From: Colletotrichum lupini
Lineage: Eukaryota; Ascomycota; Sordariomycetes; Glomerellales; Glomerellaceae
Assembly: GCF_023278565.1 (NCBI RefSeq)
Contig: NC_064680.1
Span: forward strand, 2,480,001 to 2,544,000
Direction: 5' to 3'
DNA length: 64,000 bases
The notes under the pieces: generated by a model
The model's database searches: none
Told to the model about the DNA's origin: nothing
What the model saw: the letters and a program-made list of their open reading frames with translations, nothing else
In this document: positions 45,316 through 56,366 of the stretch, in pieces
Numbering within the stretch: position 1 is the stretch's first letter
Layout of the letters: each line of letters opens with the position of its first letter
Position numbers and translations under genes: made by a program

Positions 45316-48139
45316 TCAGATACGGGAATACATATCTCTCGACTATGAGAACCTGGAAGAGATCTCAGAGAAAGAGAGAGAGGAAGACCAATTTGCGGAA
45401 TTGCAACTTTTGCGGTGGGCCCGACTGGCACAGAATCCGGCGCGAAGACATCCACGTTGGGAAAACGTTGCTTTGGGGACCTTTCGGGGGGTCATCCCGG
45501 TGTGATTTTCTTGTCAAAGGCCCCAGGTCGCAGCGGGTGCGGAATCGGGAAGCCTTTCCCCTGGCGGCGGTATTTCCCTCTTTTGCATGAGAACACCCCT
45601 GCTGCGCGGTGCGTGAGTGGTCCAAAGCCTGCGTCCTGCATGCCGCCGTCCTGCGTCCAGTGCCTTGGAAAGCTGGGACTCTTCTTTTCATTTGTTCAGT
45701 TCACTTTATGGCGACAATGTGGGATGGGGATGCATGAGAAAGGCAGCCGGGCCAAGGTTGGTGGTTCGGAGTACCTTGGTATCCGTACTGTATGCGAGTG
45801 CGTAAATTAGTGAGTGAGCACTGAGTGTGAGTGTGAGTATTGTGCCTGCCCAACCAGATCCGTCACTCAATCGGGCGGTAACATGGCCAATGAGGATAGA
45901 GCGGTCCAGGGATGAGTTTGTCTGGGATGTCTGGATCTTGCCCCCCCATAAGCTTGTATGGATGCTGGTTGGTCGGCGACGTTCTTTGCGGCTGTGAATC
46001 GGGACGGGGTGATGGTTCTGGAATGTCTGGGATGCTTTTCGATGAGCGCTTGAGAGAGTGAAGCGATTGTCCAACCGTCATCGCGAGGCTTGCGAGGGGG
46101 GCGAGCTTTTGGGGGGAGGTTTGGTTACCTAGGACGAGTGAGTGAGAAGTGAGGTATTAGTGGTGTTTCTACCTAGCTTAGCTCCGTGAGGGTTCGGGAG
46201 ACCCATCTCGCTGAGGAAAGGTATCCTCAATCTCATACGAGCACTCACTCTCACTCAGATGAAATTCTCATTTCTGTGTACAACAATAGCATGCGCGGGG
46301 AATATCAGACGGAAAGCGACATGGATGAGGCAAACTCCAACCGCCCGATATTCTCATGCGCTAAGCAAATGGCAGCTGGCATCCGCCCAGCATTGCTTCG
46401 AGCTCTCTGTCTCTGTACTTCATACTCTGGGCTCTGGAGTCCGCAGTCTGGAAACCCCCGTCCACTCATCTTAGAAGAGCTCCCCGTCTGCTACCCGCAT
46501 CAGAAAAGGTGGAGGGGGTGCTGGGGCCCTTGGGGGGCTAGCAGATGGATGGTGGTGTCGCGCATCGGGACGAGGACGCTGTGTTTTTCTTCGACTTTGC
46601 CTTTTGTTCCAATTGTCTTATTTGATGGGGGACCCGGGCGGCGCACGCATTAAAGGAGAACGGCCGCCCGGCTGAGTTTACCCTGCGCTGGCCCGGCGTT
46701 AGACCAGACTACTCCCCCCGAAGGCCCCAAGTAGGAGACGACGGCGGCGGCAGCACCCACTTTGCGCTTGGCACTTGCGCGCGGTGCTTACTCTGGAAGC
46801 TAATTCAAGCAAGGCAGGCGGCTTCTTGAGGCGTCAGGTGTGGTAATGTAATAAGCCAGGAGGCATCTGATGCGACGAGGGGGGGGCAAGACTCGTGGGT
46901 AATTGCTTCGTAGGCAACAGACTCAGGTTGTGTACAGTGAGACTCAGGCTCAGTCGGACAAAATCTCCTCAGAATGTCTTTCTCTGTGAAGGCGATGGAG
47001 CGTGGAACGAGTTCGGATAGGCGTGCCAGGGATGTTGTTCTTCTCTTTAGCTCGCAGACCGGGTTGTGGGTTTTCTGATGTTTCTGTCGTTGTTGGAATT
47101 GTTCCTGGGCACTGGGGGCGTAATTTATGGGTCCTATCTTTGCTTGCAAGCTGCCTGTGCTATCTCGTTTGTGTGTCTGCTCTCGAAGAAAGAGTTAGTT
47201 GAACTGTGAGAAAACGAAATGACGGCACTGGGATGCCGAGTGACGGGCTCAACAAAGAGCCAAGGACACAAGGTAATCTCTCTGACAGACGCAGCTTCTT
47301 TGACGGTGCCCGAGGGGATTTTCCAGGAACGGCTACCGCGCCAGTGCCAGTGCCAGTGCCAGCAGCTCCGAAGCTCTCTGCTCGGCTCGACTCGACTCGA
47401 CGACTCGACACCCTGGATTCCACGATCCAGGTATGGCATGGCTGGTGGCAGTATCACCGAAGGTTGAAGACGAGATTTGTGCTGGTGCATCCAGCATTGG
47501 CTGAATAGCTTCCCAAAGCGAATGGGCGACCCATCGGTCGAGGTCCAAGAGGGTATCGCGGTCGCCCATCTCACTTTACGAATTGGACCAATTCAGGCTC
47601 TAGCTCCTTGCGAAGCGTGTGATGGGCCGGGATGGACTCTGCTTGTGTTCCCACCATGGAGATTTCTGTAATATGAGCTTGGCGGCACGGCAATGGGAGA
47701 GAAATGGGAGATGAGACATGGCGTCTGTTGCGGCGCGATAGTCGTCTGGTGTAGGGCACAGTGCGGATCCACTCACGTGGTCAGTGCAAGTGGGAGGATC
47801 CAGTGGATCCACTCTCAATCTCGAGGCAGGAAAGACGTCACTCGGGCTCACCTACTGCCATTATCATCCATGTCAATTTGCATTGATTACTGCGTATCCG
47901 TACATTACCTAAGATACCTTACGCAGTACCTTAAGGTATCCTCTGCACAAGCGTCAACAGTATCAATATGTCTTGTCAACTGTGATCTTTGGGAACCCCC
48001 TTATCGCTCCCCATCTCTCGAGCCCGGCCTCTTCTTAACCAGGACGGGACGGGCTAATCTCACCGGGAAATCCACCCACACACCCTTCCAAGCCTTTTGC
48101 TCTCTCTCTCTCGGTGGGTGTTCTCTGTTGTAATTGAAT
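43639..48139. other. 4.5-kb gene-poor region with G homopolymers
   Basis: No gene recognised on either strand. ORFs here (for example 44429-44755, 45415-45810, 46186-46653 and 47134-47574) overlap on opposite strands and lack start context, splice partners or family matches. The region holds three long G runs (listed separately). A polypurine stretch near 44860-44895 is also present. Confidence 0.45.
45143..45314 (+). repeat. cluster of long poly-G tracts
   Basis: Uninterrupted G runs of 21 (45143-45163), 16 (45258-45273) and 34 nt (45281-45314), separated by GA-rich sequence, all on the plus strand. The poly-Pro ORF on the minus strand is a by-product. The exact lengths may be sequencing or assembly artefacts. 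Confidence 0.8.
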
Positions 48140-49673
48140 CCATTAGCTCGTTACTGTTCGTAGCACCCCTGGTCTCTCCCTCTTCCATGATCCATCCTCT
48201 CTCTCTCTCTTTCTCTTCGTCTCCCAGGTTCCGTTCCCTTGAAGCTGCGGCCCCCCAGCTTCATCTGCACCTGTAGACACGGGCCAGCCCCTGGCCCTCC
48301 CAGTAGACCCCATTCAAGTGTTGCTTCCAAAGGCAAATCATCTCGCTTGTGCCTTTCACGCTCTTTCAGCCTCTGATACGTCGTCCTCTTGAGTCTTGCC
48401 AGTCGTCCTCACTTCTCACCACCCCCCGGGCCCTTGGCTGCCATCTGCTCTCTTCCTCATCCTCTCGCCGCCGACGCCTTGTCTTTCTACTGGCCATTTG
48501 GGGTTGTTAGCTTTGCTTTTTGGCTCTGCTGTTGCTCTCTTGCTCTCGTTCTTGCTCTCGCTCTCTCGCTTACTTACCCTTCTCTCACTCTCCCGTCTCT
48601 CCCATCCTCTCTTCCACTAACCCCCCTCCCCCCAATTTCCAATCTCCTTGCACGCCTTGCCGTTGCTCCATTCTTCGTCCCTCGTCTTCTTTCACGCATC
48701 ATCAAACTTGCCAAACTCGTTGTTCCCGACCTCTTCGGCCGGCCACGTCCCTCACAAAAAAAAACATTCGAGCGATATTCGATATCTGCCTCTTTTTTCT
48801 CTTTCCAAAAAGGCCAACCCATTCACTTGTTACCAGCGAACCTTAATTTCTTCCGCGACGTACCTTGCTATTCCCTGCAACCGCTCGCTCGCTTTCTTCT
48901 CGCCCACTTTTTTCCCATCTGATTCGAGCACTACCACCGCCAACCATTACGACCTTGCCTTGGGACCGACTCCAACTGACACTGGCCGCCGTAAACCATT
49001 GCCCCCCCAGGCCCAGCCACTTTGCCTCGCCCACCTAGTCATTCCATTGGCGCCGCTTCTTGCGCGACTGAGCCCAAACCATCTTCCATTCTCCGCGTTC
49101 GACCGACAACCTCACCGGGACGTCGCCTTTCCTCCTCTTCCATTCCATCCATCGCCCACCCGCGTCGATCTTTTACTTTCCGACAATTTTCCTTCACCTC
49201 GGACCGCGTAACGAGCTTTGCGAATCGGCCTTTTACGGCCGACAACAGCTCACTTAAGGGGTTGAGGATTCTGGGAAGGCTTGCCGGTCCCCAAGAAGAA
49301 AGGAGGTGAGTGACGACACTCCATGTTCACCTCTGCTTGAGCCCTCGACGCACCCTATCCGCCATCAATCTCGTGCTCGCGCGACACACCGCCTCACCGA
49401 GGGAAGAGGCATGCTCGCTCGTCTGTTGGTCCCGACCCACGTTCACGCGCACCGCTTGCTCCGTCTCGGATGGCCACCAGTCGACAAACACGACCTCGGT
49501 CATGTCTTAGACCTTGGAATGAGAGGCAGAGGCGGTAGTGTCATGATTGATCTGAATGAGCCTACTGGTGCTCGCCAGCCCCTCCTGGGCATCGTCGCTT
49601 GATTCATGCAGAACCGTTGGTCTTGCTTTGAACGTCTTGGCTAACCACCTCCCTGCTCTAGCCCGACAGCATC
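48140..49673 (+). promoter_or_regulatory. long CT-rich 5' leader/promoter of psr1
   Basis: From about 48140 the plus strand is strongly pyrimidine-rich (CTCTCTCTCTCTTTCTCTTCG, CTTGCTCTCGTTCTTGCTCT) up to the psr1 start, as in fungal leaders. Open frames here (for example 48389-48922 and 48648-49211) read as Leu/Ser/Pro low complexity and would be upstream ORFs at most. Confidence 0.5.
49306..49661 (+). other. probable 5' UTR intron of psr1
   Basis: Strong donor AGGAG|GTGAGT at 49306, branch site GGCTAACC, and a pyrimidine-rich acceptor CTGCTCTAG at 49661, twelve nt before the psr1 ATG. The 356-nt segment contains several ATGs that splicing would remove from the leader. Confidence 0.5.
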
Positions 49674-51307
49674 ATGTCCGAGAGACCACAACCATCCAAC
49701 CCAGACAAAATCACACCACAGATTCAGCAAAACGGCCAGTCGAGTCAAGAAATGTCCAAAGAAAAGGTGCTTCTGGCGCCAGAGGAGGGTGGAAATTCAA
49801 AGAAGGGTAGGGGCTTCCTGCATGTACCGTCTCGGTCTTCCTCGCAGCGCAATCAATCCTCCCCGACGTCGACAGGGCTGAGCGGAGCAACAGTCAGCGA
49901 TTCGAGAAACAGCATCGGCGGACGTTCGAAGGAGTCCAAGGGTAGTTTTTTAGGACGCCATCGAAATGGCAGTGTCGGCAGCCACCGATCCGGCATCGAA
50001 ACCGAACCTACCAACACCCCCGGCAACACGCAACCGAATTCTCCCGTGAACCCCCCTCAGAAGAAGAAGAAAGGAGGGCTTTTCGCCCTTCTTGGGTGCT
50101 GCGATGTCCCCGACAACGCGAACGCGATTGAAAACGGCGACGACGCTGTCCACAAGCTCGACAAGCTGCCCGCGAGACCAACGACCGCCAAGTCTCGACA
50201 GCCCACCCCGCAGGACCAACAACCCGCTTCGAACAAGCCGCAAATCCAGGAGAAGCAGCCGCAGCCCGAGCAGCCAATGACGGCAACCGAAAACAAAGGC
50301 AAGCGTGTGTCTGGAGCAACCACTGCCGACGATTCTACTGTTGGCGGAGAAGCTGGCGAATCCAAGCAAAACGTCGTCAGCAACGCCGGAGCTAGTAGTG
50401 CTGCACCCGCGATCACGGTAGAGTCAACCACTGGAGAGAAGACCAAGGAAGCGCCAGTGCTGGAAGCAGACAAGAAGGATGCCGAGGGAGACGAGGCGAT
50501 GCCCGATGCGACTCCCGAGCCCGAAGAGAAGCACCAAATACCGCCCCCGGTAGAAGATGCGCCAACTAGCCAGCAGCTGCCGCCCCCTCCTCCGAACCCG
50601 CCGGTATCAGCTCCTATCGATGAGGCCATTCCAGAGCAAAAGTTCTTGTTGCCACCCATTGCACCTGAGTTCAAGGGCAAGAAATGTCTCGTGCTTGATC
50701 TGGACGAGACCTTGGTTCACAGTTCATTCAAGGTAAGCATTGAAGCTGATTTTTGGCCCTATTCCACAAAAAATGCTCACAAATCTGCAGATTCTCCACC
50801 AAGCCGATTTCACTATTCCCGTCGAAATCGAGGGCAATTATCATAATGTTTATGTGATCAAGAGACCAGGTGTGGATCAGTTTATGAAGCGCGTTGGGGA
50901 GCTTTATGAAGTGGTGGTCTTTACTGCGTCAGTCTCAAAGGTAAGACCGTCCTCCTCACCCAATCACTTGATTCTGTATGCTGACCCATCCAAAGTACGG
51001 CGACCCGCTGCTAGACCAGCTCGATATCCATAAGGTCGTTCACCACAGACTTTTCCGCGAGAGCTGCTACAATCACCAAGGAAACTATGTCAAGGATCTT
51101 TCCCAGGTGGGAAGAGACTTGAAGGACACCATCATCATAGACAACTCTCCCACGTCGTACATTTTCCATCCCCAGCACGCCGTTCCCATTAGCAGTTGGT
51201 TCTCAGACGCGCACGATAATGAGCTGCTGGACTTGATTCCCGTTCTAGAAGACCTCGCAAAGTCGGATGTCCAGGACGTCAGCCTGGTTCTCGACGTTAC
51301 ACTTTGA
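49674..51307 (+). CDS. psr1: Psr1/Psr2-type HAD phosphatase (FCP1/SCP-like)
   Basis: Three exons: 49674-50732, 50791-50940 and 50996-51307, 506 residues. Intron 1 is GTAAGC/CTGCAG; intron 2 is GTAAGA with the AAG acceptor CCAAAG. The first ~335 residues are disordered, rich in Ser, Pro, Gln and Glu. They include a hydrophobic Cys pair, [14 protein letters not shown] (about residue 130), which recalls the palmitoylated cysteines that anchor yeast Psr1 to the plasma membrane. The catalytic domain starts at [17 protein letters not shown] (DxDxT/V nucleophile motif). It continues with [60 protein letters not shown], and the metal-binding [20 protein letters not shown], then [15 protein letters not shown]. 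Psr-type phosphatases act in the general stress response and sodium tolerance. The call is firm; the palmitoylation is inferred. Confidence 0.94.
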
Positions 51308-52632
51308 AGCTAAAGATACCAATTTCTTTTCTTCGTTCATCACCTCCGAAGAAATTTGCAGGACCGCGTGTCCCATCATAGCGGCAGGCGTTTGGGTTGA
51401 GATGGTTCGTTTCCAGCAGGTGTAGATGTATCACTGTCTAATCTTACCTTATAATGAGCATGGTGGAGGTACCAGACCACTGAGCCAGCTCACGGCGGCT
51501 TTCACGCAGCAAAGCTCGATGGCCGCATTTCAAAGGACCGCGAGGATGACAATTTCCATCAAAGAACCTCGGGATCGGAAAGGGAAAAAAAGTCAGGGCA
51601 CTTTGGAGCTTGGGATGGCCGAACCGGGGCAGCTGGGGCATTTCTGTCACCTGGTGCTTCTTCGTCGGCATTGTTCGAATAATGCGGTTGAGGAACCCAA
51701 CGAAAGATACCTGTCTGTCAAAGACCAGTCATCATGAAGAACAAAAAGGCGGCTAGGAATACCATGGGTCCTCGTGTTGGAATCTGAAGGGGATGATGCC
51801 CTTTACGTGGCAGGATTTTGTTTTCCCTTTGTTCATTTTCTATGTCTGAATCGTACCCTCCACCACTACCACTAACACTACCCCCATACTACCACCATTC
51901 TCCGGGAGTCTGCAAGCAGACATTTCATCTTCCTGCGTTTATAGCCGGCAATTGTCGATAAGGAGCGCTGTTGCAGGAAAGCGTTGCGTTGTGTTGTATT
52001 TCACCATGCGCTGCATAAGCTGGCGCCGTCAGATGGAAGCTTTCAGCTGCAGAACGCGGCTGCTTCCTAGATATACAGTACCCTCAAATTCAATTGAAAG
52101 CATTCACAAGATTCTCAGTGCACGGCTGTATTTTTCTAAAGGGCGGAGTGAAGGAGGGGAAAAGCATGTGCTACGACGGATTACAGTATCCGCATCTCGC
52201 AATGACAGGATGACCATGTATGCCACAGGTAAACTCAGGTGGTGAACTTGACTGGTCTTGCCAGGATTAGGGGCCCAGTGGAGTTTCTGGGAGCCGCTAG
52301 CCCGCTACGCTGAGCAGCCACCCATTAAGGTATGTTCGCCGCCCCAGGGGGTCTAGAACGTCGGGTCGGAAAATCCCCTGGGCGGCGCCCAGCTGGTCCC
52401 CTTTCCAAAACTGTGGCCTCAACTCTGCCACTTTTGAGCGCAGGTGCACCCCCGACCCTCTAGAGAGCTTGAATTCCCATCATCACGCCCTCCCGACCGA
52501 CCATCCACATCCCACACCATCCTTTCCGAACTTTGATTCTTCTTCCCGCGTCGACTTTTTCGAACGAATTCTCCTGGTTTCCGAGTATCCTGTAGCGATC
52601 TTGGATCTTGTCCCTCGTCACACTCCTTCACA
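51308..52632. other. psr1 3' flank and sec61-beta promoter
   Basis: No gene recognised. ORFs at 51426-51737 and 51952-52245 are unlikely to be coding. The CT-rich stretch 52480-52632 is the Sec61 beta leader. Confidence 0.5.
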
Positions 52633-53437
52633 ATGGTTAGTTATTCTTCTTCCGACGGTAATGGCCAGGCTGGTCCCTCGGAGCTCCCCCTTGCCAAACT
52701 GCATGTCGTGGCTTCACTTTACCACGTCGCACGCGACTCTTTGGGGCATTGAGCACCAGCTGCCAACACCGGAGTCTGCGCCTGATTGCAATCGGACAAT
52801 GCGCGCGCGCGCCGAGGCCGCAAGACCTACCAATGTGGCCGAATAGGAGCAAATCGCTAATATTGAAATTGTGGCATCGTAGTCTTCCCCTCGACCTTCC
52901 TCGCCTGTTAACGGAGCCGGCGCTGCCGCTTCTGGCGCCAGCGTCGCGCGTCCCTCCTCGCCCACTCCCCCCGGCGGTCCCAGAACCGCCATCCGCCGCC
53001 GCGCGGCTGCCGACCAGAAGGAGAAGATTGCGAATGCGCGGCCGAACAGCACGAGAGCTGCCGGTGCTGGCGGTAGCAGCAGCACCATGCTGAGTACGTT
53101 CCCATCCCAATGACGTGTCTTTCGATCTCTCAGAAATAGTGTGGTGGATGTTGGCGAAGTGGTTGTGACCGAGGAGAATTGGAGGCGAAGGAGCTCAATT
53201 GATCCTTAAGGAAATGAAGGCTAACCATTGGATCACACAGGACTCTACACCGATGAGTCTCCCGGTCTCAAGGTCGACCCCGTCGTTGTTCTCGTTCTTT
53301 CCCTTGTTTTCATTTTCAGCGTTGTCGCCCTTCACAGTAAGTCTGACCCATGGATTCATCACTTCCCAAATAGAACAGCTAGCTGACCCAATGGCGCAAT
53401 AGTCATTGCCAAGCTCACCCGCAAGTTCTCCTCTTAA
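52633..53437 (+). CDS. sbh1: Sec61 beta subunit of the ER translocon
   Basis: Reconstructed from four exons too short to stand out as ORFs: 52633-52635 (ATG only), 52883-53093, 53241-53336 and 53403-53437, 114 residues. Introns are 247 nt (ATG|GTTAGT ... CGTAG), 147 nt (A|GTACGT ... CACAG) and 66 nt (A|GTAAGT ... AATAG). The product reads [20 protein letters not shown], then [40 protein letters not shown], and [20 protein letters not shown]. The C-terminal membrane anchor is [18 protein letters not shown], ending TRKFSS. The Pro/Gly-rich N-terminus, the [10 protein letters not shown] juxtamembrane motif and one tail anchor are exactly the Sec61 beta/Sbh1 layout. It sits in the ER membrane with Sec61 alpha and gamma and supports co-translational translocation. 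The start fits because no other upstream ATG in frame gives a plausible N-terminus. Confidence 0.95.
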
Positions 53438-54500
53438 GCGACTTGAGAGGACACCTAGAGGAGATGCAAAAGCTAGCCTTGGATGGAGCTCATACAGCTT
53501 TGCGAGGAACCGCAAATGCCAGGGTGATGCTGCCATAACCCAGACCAAAGGGATGCCAATGCGACGACAAAGAAAGAGATACGTGCTTGTCAAGGCACAG
53601 ACTGCTTTTGGGACATGCGAGGAGTGGAATCTGGCATCAAAAAAACAACACAAAAGCAACCTTTTGACGATAATGGACAGTGGAGTGCCTGCTTGTGCTC
53701 GAGAGGGGGAGTACTTTGGTTGAAGAGGCAGAGAGCATGACTGATGCGCGCCGCTGTATTATACCTCTTTTTACATTTTATTACGCTTCTAGTCTAGATA
53801 GTCCAACATGACTTCTGGAACCCAACATTGTGCTATTTCTGACTAAGGGCAGTGGCTATCCCTCCACGTAGCTGTAGTCTTCAAATCTTAGCCAGGCGGA
53901 GATATCAAAGTTCCAGTAAGTTAGACTACCAGCTGGTCCAGACTACCCTTGCGGCGACCCTGAGCTCAGTGGGAAGGAAGGTGACTGCTCAGGCGAGAAG
54001 CTCGATCCACCGTCCCACAATGGCGACCTGAGAGGTGGAGGCAAATGATTTGTGGTATGGAGTTGACGACTTGCTTTAGAAGATATTCAGGAGTCTTCCT
54101 AAAACACCAATTGTTCGGAGGAACTTGACACAGAAAATGAAGTCTTCCTGTGTCCCGAGTTAGCAAGAAATGAGCTTGGTTCAATAGCTGTTCAACTAGT
54201 GTCGCACGGGAACACGTGAGAGGAAGCCAGTATCCGAACTCATTTTGGGAGGTGACTAGAGAGGTTCCGCGTGCGCGTGCCCACGATAAGTTGCAATTGG
54301 AGGAAATGCCCGTCCCCACTAACCCGTATCTCTTTCCCCATATTCTCTTCGTAAGCCAATTACCAATTACCACTCTCCCGCAAATGACTCGGTTGGCCAC
54401 TCTGTTATCCACTCACGCACAAAATCACTGTGGATAGATACTTATTCGCAAACCTGCCGGAAGATTCCAACGATTCACCGAGAGCAGCTTAGCTGTCTTT
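53438..54500. other. intergenic region
   Basis: 3' flank of sec61-beta. The ORF at 53406-53723 overlaps its last exon in another frame and is a shadow. No other feature seen. Confidence 0.5.
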
Positions 54501-54588
54501 CTCCCCTTGGTGTAGTTGGTTCATCACGTTCGACTGTAATGGTTACATTGTCATCGAAAGGTCTCTAGTTCAATTCTGGAAGGGGAGA
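54501..54588 (+). tRNA. tRNA-Tyr (anticodon GTA), intron-containing
   Basis: A full cloverleaf folds by hand. The acceptor stem CTCCCCT/AGGGGAG has 7 of 7 pairs with the C1-G72 pair that marks eukaryotic tRNA-Tyr, and the discriminator is A73. The A-box is TGGTGTAGTTGG, with a GTG/CAC D-stem and G18G19. The anticodon stem is TTCGA/TCGAA (5 of 5), and the loop is CT-GTA-A with a 13-nt intron at 54540-54552, the canonical position after base 37. The variable loop is AGGTC. The T-stem TCTAG/CTGGA has one G-T pair and loop TTCAATT. A TTTT Pol III terminator lies at 54597-54600. The body differs from the common fungal tRNA-Tyr as I remember it, so it could be a divergent or minor copy. Confidence 0.72.
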
Positions 54589-56366
54589 ACCAAATCTTTT
54601 GCAGCTTGTCGTAGTTATTTCTAGTGTTCTTGATTTACTGTTTATTCTCTTTCGTTCCTGCTTTTGTACTTAGTATCTACTAATCACTTTTGTTGCTCAT
54701 TCTCATCCCTACTTTTGTCGTATTCACCCAGGAATATGTGAAGCTGTTGGTGGACTAGATTCTGGTGACGACGGATGAGATGTAGGTTCTGTAAGTATAG
54801 CCTGTGGAGTTGAAGAGTTTATTGTTGCCTGATTGACTTTTGTGCTGCATTGCCGCACTCTACACCACTCGACTATCAATCGGGGACCCTGTTGTAACCC
54901 GGAAAATAATCGCCGGCCAAACCTACTTGTGTAGGATGCCCGTGATGAACCATCACCTCGGACTGCTCCCGCCTACTATCAAAAAGCTCTTTCCAACTGT
55001 AAAGAGCCATGACTCTTAACATCCTTCTCATGGGTATGAAATAGGCGGTCACCTTTCAATACCATCGAATCTCAGATGTCTCATATGATTGGTGCCTCGA
55101 CGGAAGCAACCTCAGAGCTGCCCTGGGACCGGAGAATAGGATCATGACCGCACAGCCAACGCTCCACGCTTCCACGCGTCCCTCAGACCGGGACCCGGAC
55201 CCTGGTCCATCTTTATTTGGTCCCCCGAAAGTATCCTACCAAGACTATAACTGACCAGCGAACCAACCGGAAGACATCTTATAGTCGCTGCCTAACGTTT
55301 AACCTAGGCCTGCGGCTCAGACGTCGAAGCATTCCTCGAAACCTCTACTGGATTATTCCATAGACATTATCTCGTGCCTGAGACGCGTGTTGAATGAGCG
55401 GGCCCTCCCTTGTCTTCCAAACCCATCATCTCTTGGTCTTGAGTCTTGTGGCTGTGCGGGGTTCCAGAACCAGGTCCAGCTGGCCCTCTCCGAAATCGTC
55501 CCATCAAAACATCCCGTCATTGGCCTACCCGATGCCATCTTTCTTGGAGGATCTTCAACGCCTCCTCTCCCCCACGTCCTCAAGCCATTGGACGAATGAT
55601 GTTGCGGAAAGGGAGGTGGACGTCATAGCTCTGTCCCCCCCGTCCATGGAATTTCAAGCCGGGAGCGCCCCGTGCCAGTCGCCCCAGTCCAGCTCGCTTG
55701 AACTGAGGCGTTGAACCTGTTGATGCAACTTTTCGGATGGTTGCGTAGGGCGGTGCTCATATGGGTTACCTCCCTCCTCCAGGTTGCCCATTTGCTTCAC
55801 CTTACAAGGCAGTGGAGGCCACTGGGAATCTGGGAAGCCTGGCGGAGAAGTCGCTAGTGGCCCCCTTATCCGCACCCACCCCACCTCTAATCTGACCCTC
55901 GAACCCACTGAAGCTCCAGGGTCTTTCTCACGAGCTTGATCATCTCAGCTTTTGGCTCCGATGATGAAACGGGGCTGAATACTTATGCTGCCGGCCTTCG
56001 CTCCAGCACCTCGCTTGTCACTGCACCTGATCGTACCTTCTGACTATGCTCTATCTTCCCATAACCCAACTCAAGAACAATCCCGTTCAGCAAGATAATT
56101 GCCCACACGCATAACTGCCCATCGTGCCACGCTTGCTTGCCCCTCTTTTGTGTCACTTGTTGCGCTGGTGAGAAGGCGCCCTCGTCAATTCAAAGCTCTC
56201 AAACGTCCACAATCCCACTACAATAGCTACGAACATCGCCGCTTCTATCTGCAACCAGCCACCCCGTGATGACCTGAACTTTCGGAAACAATTTCATTAC
56301 CCCTCGACATCGTCACTGGTCCTGCTCCCCCTCGGTTGACGAGTCGAAGAGTTGACCTTCCCCGCA
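54589..56366. other. intergenic region and leader of the glucosyltransferase gene
   Basis: Holds the Pol III terminator of the tRNA and, from about 55900, the CT-rich leader of the large gene at 56367. Plus-strand frames at 55387-55714 are open but show no start context or family pattern. Confidence 0.5.

Noticed and set aside
45210..45455. Minus-strand ORF encoding poly-proline
   Set aside because: A by-product of the G homopolymers on the plus strand.
46186..46653. 155-codon plus-strand ORF
   Set aside because: Composition and lack of any domain or splice context suggest chance; no leader-like sequence upstream.
48389..49211. ORFs of 177 and 187 codons upstream of psr1
   Set aside because: Leu/Ser/Pro low-complexity translations of a CT-rich leader; at most upstream ORFs.
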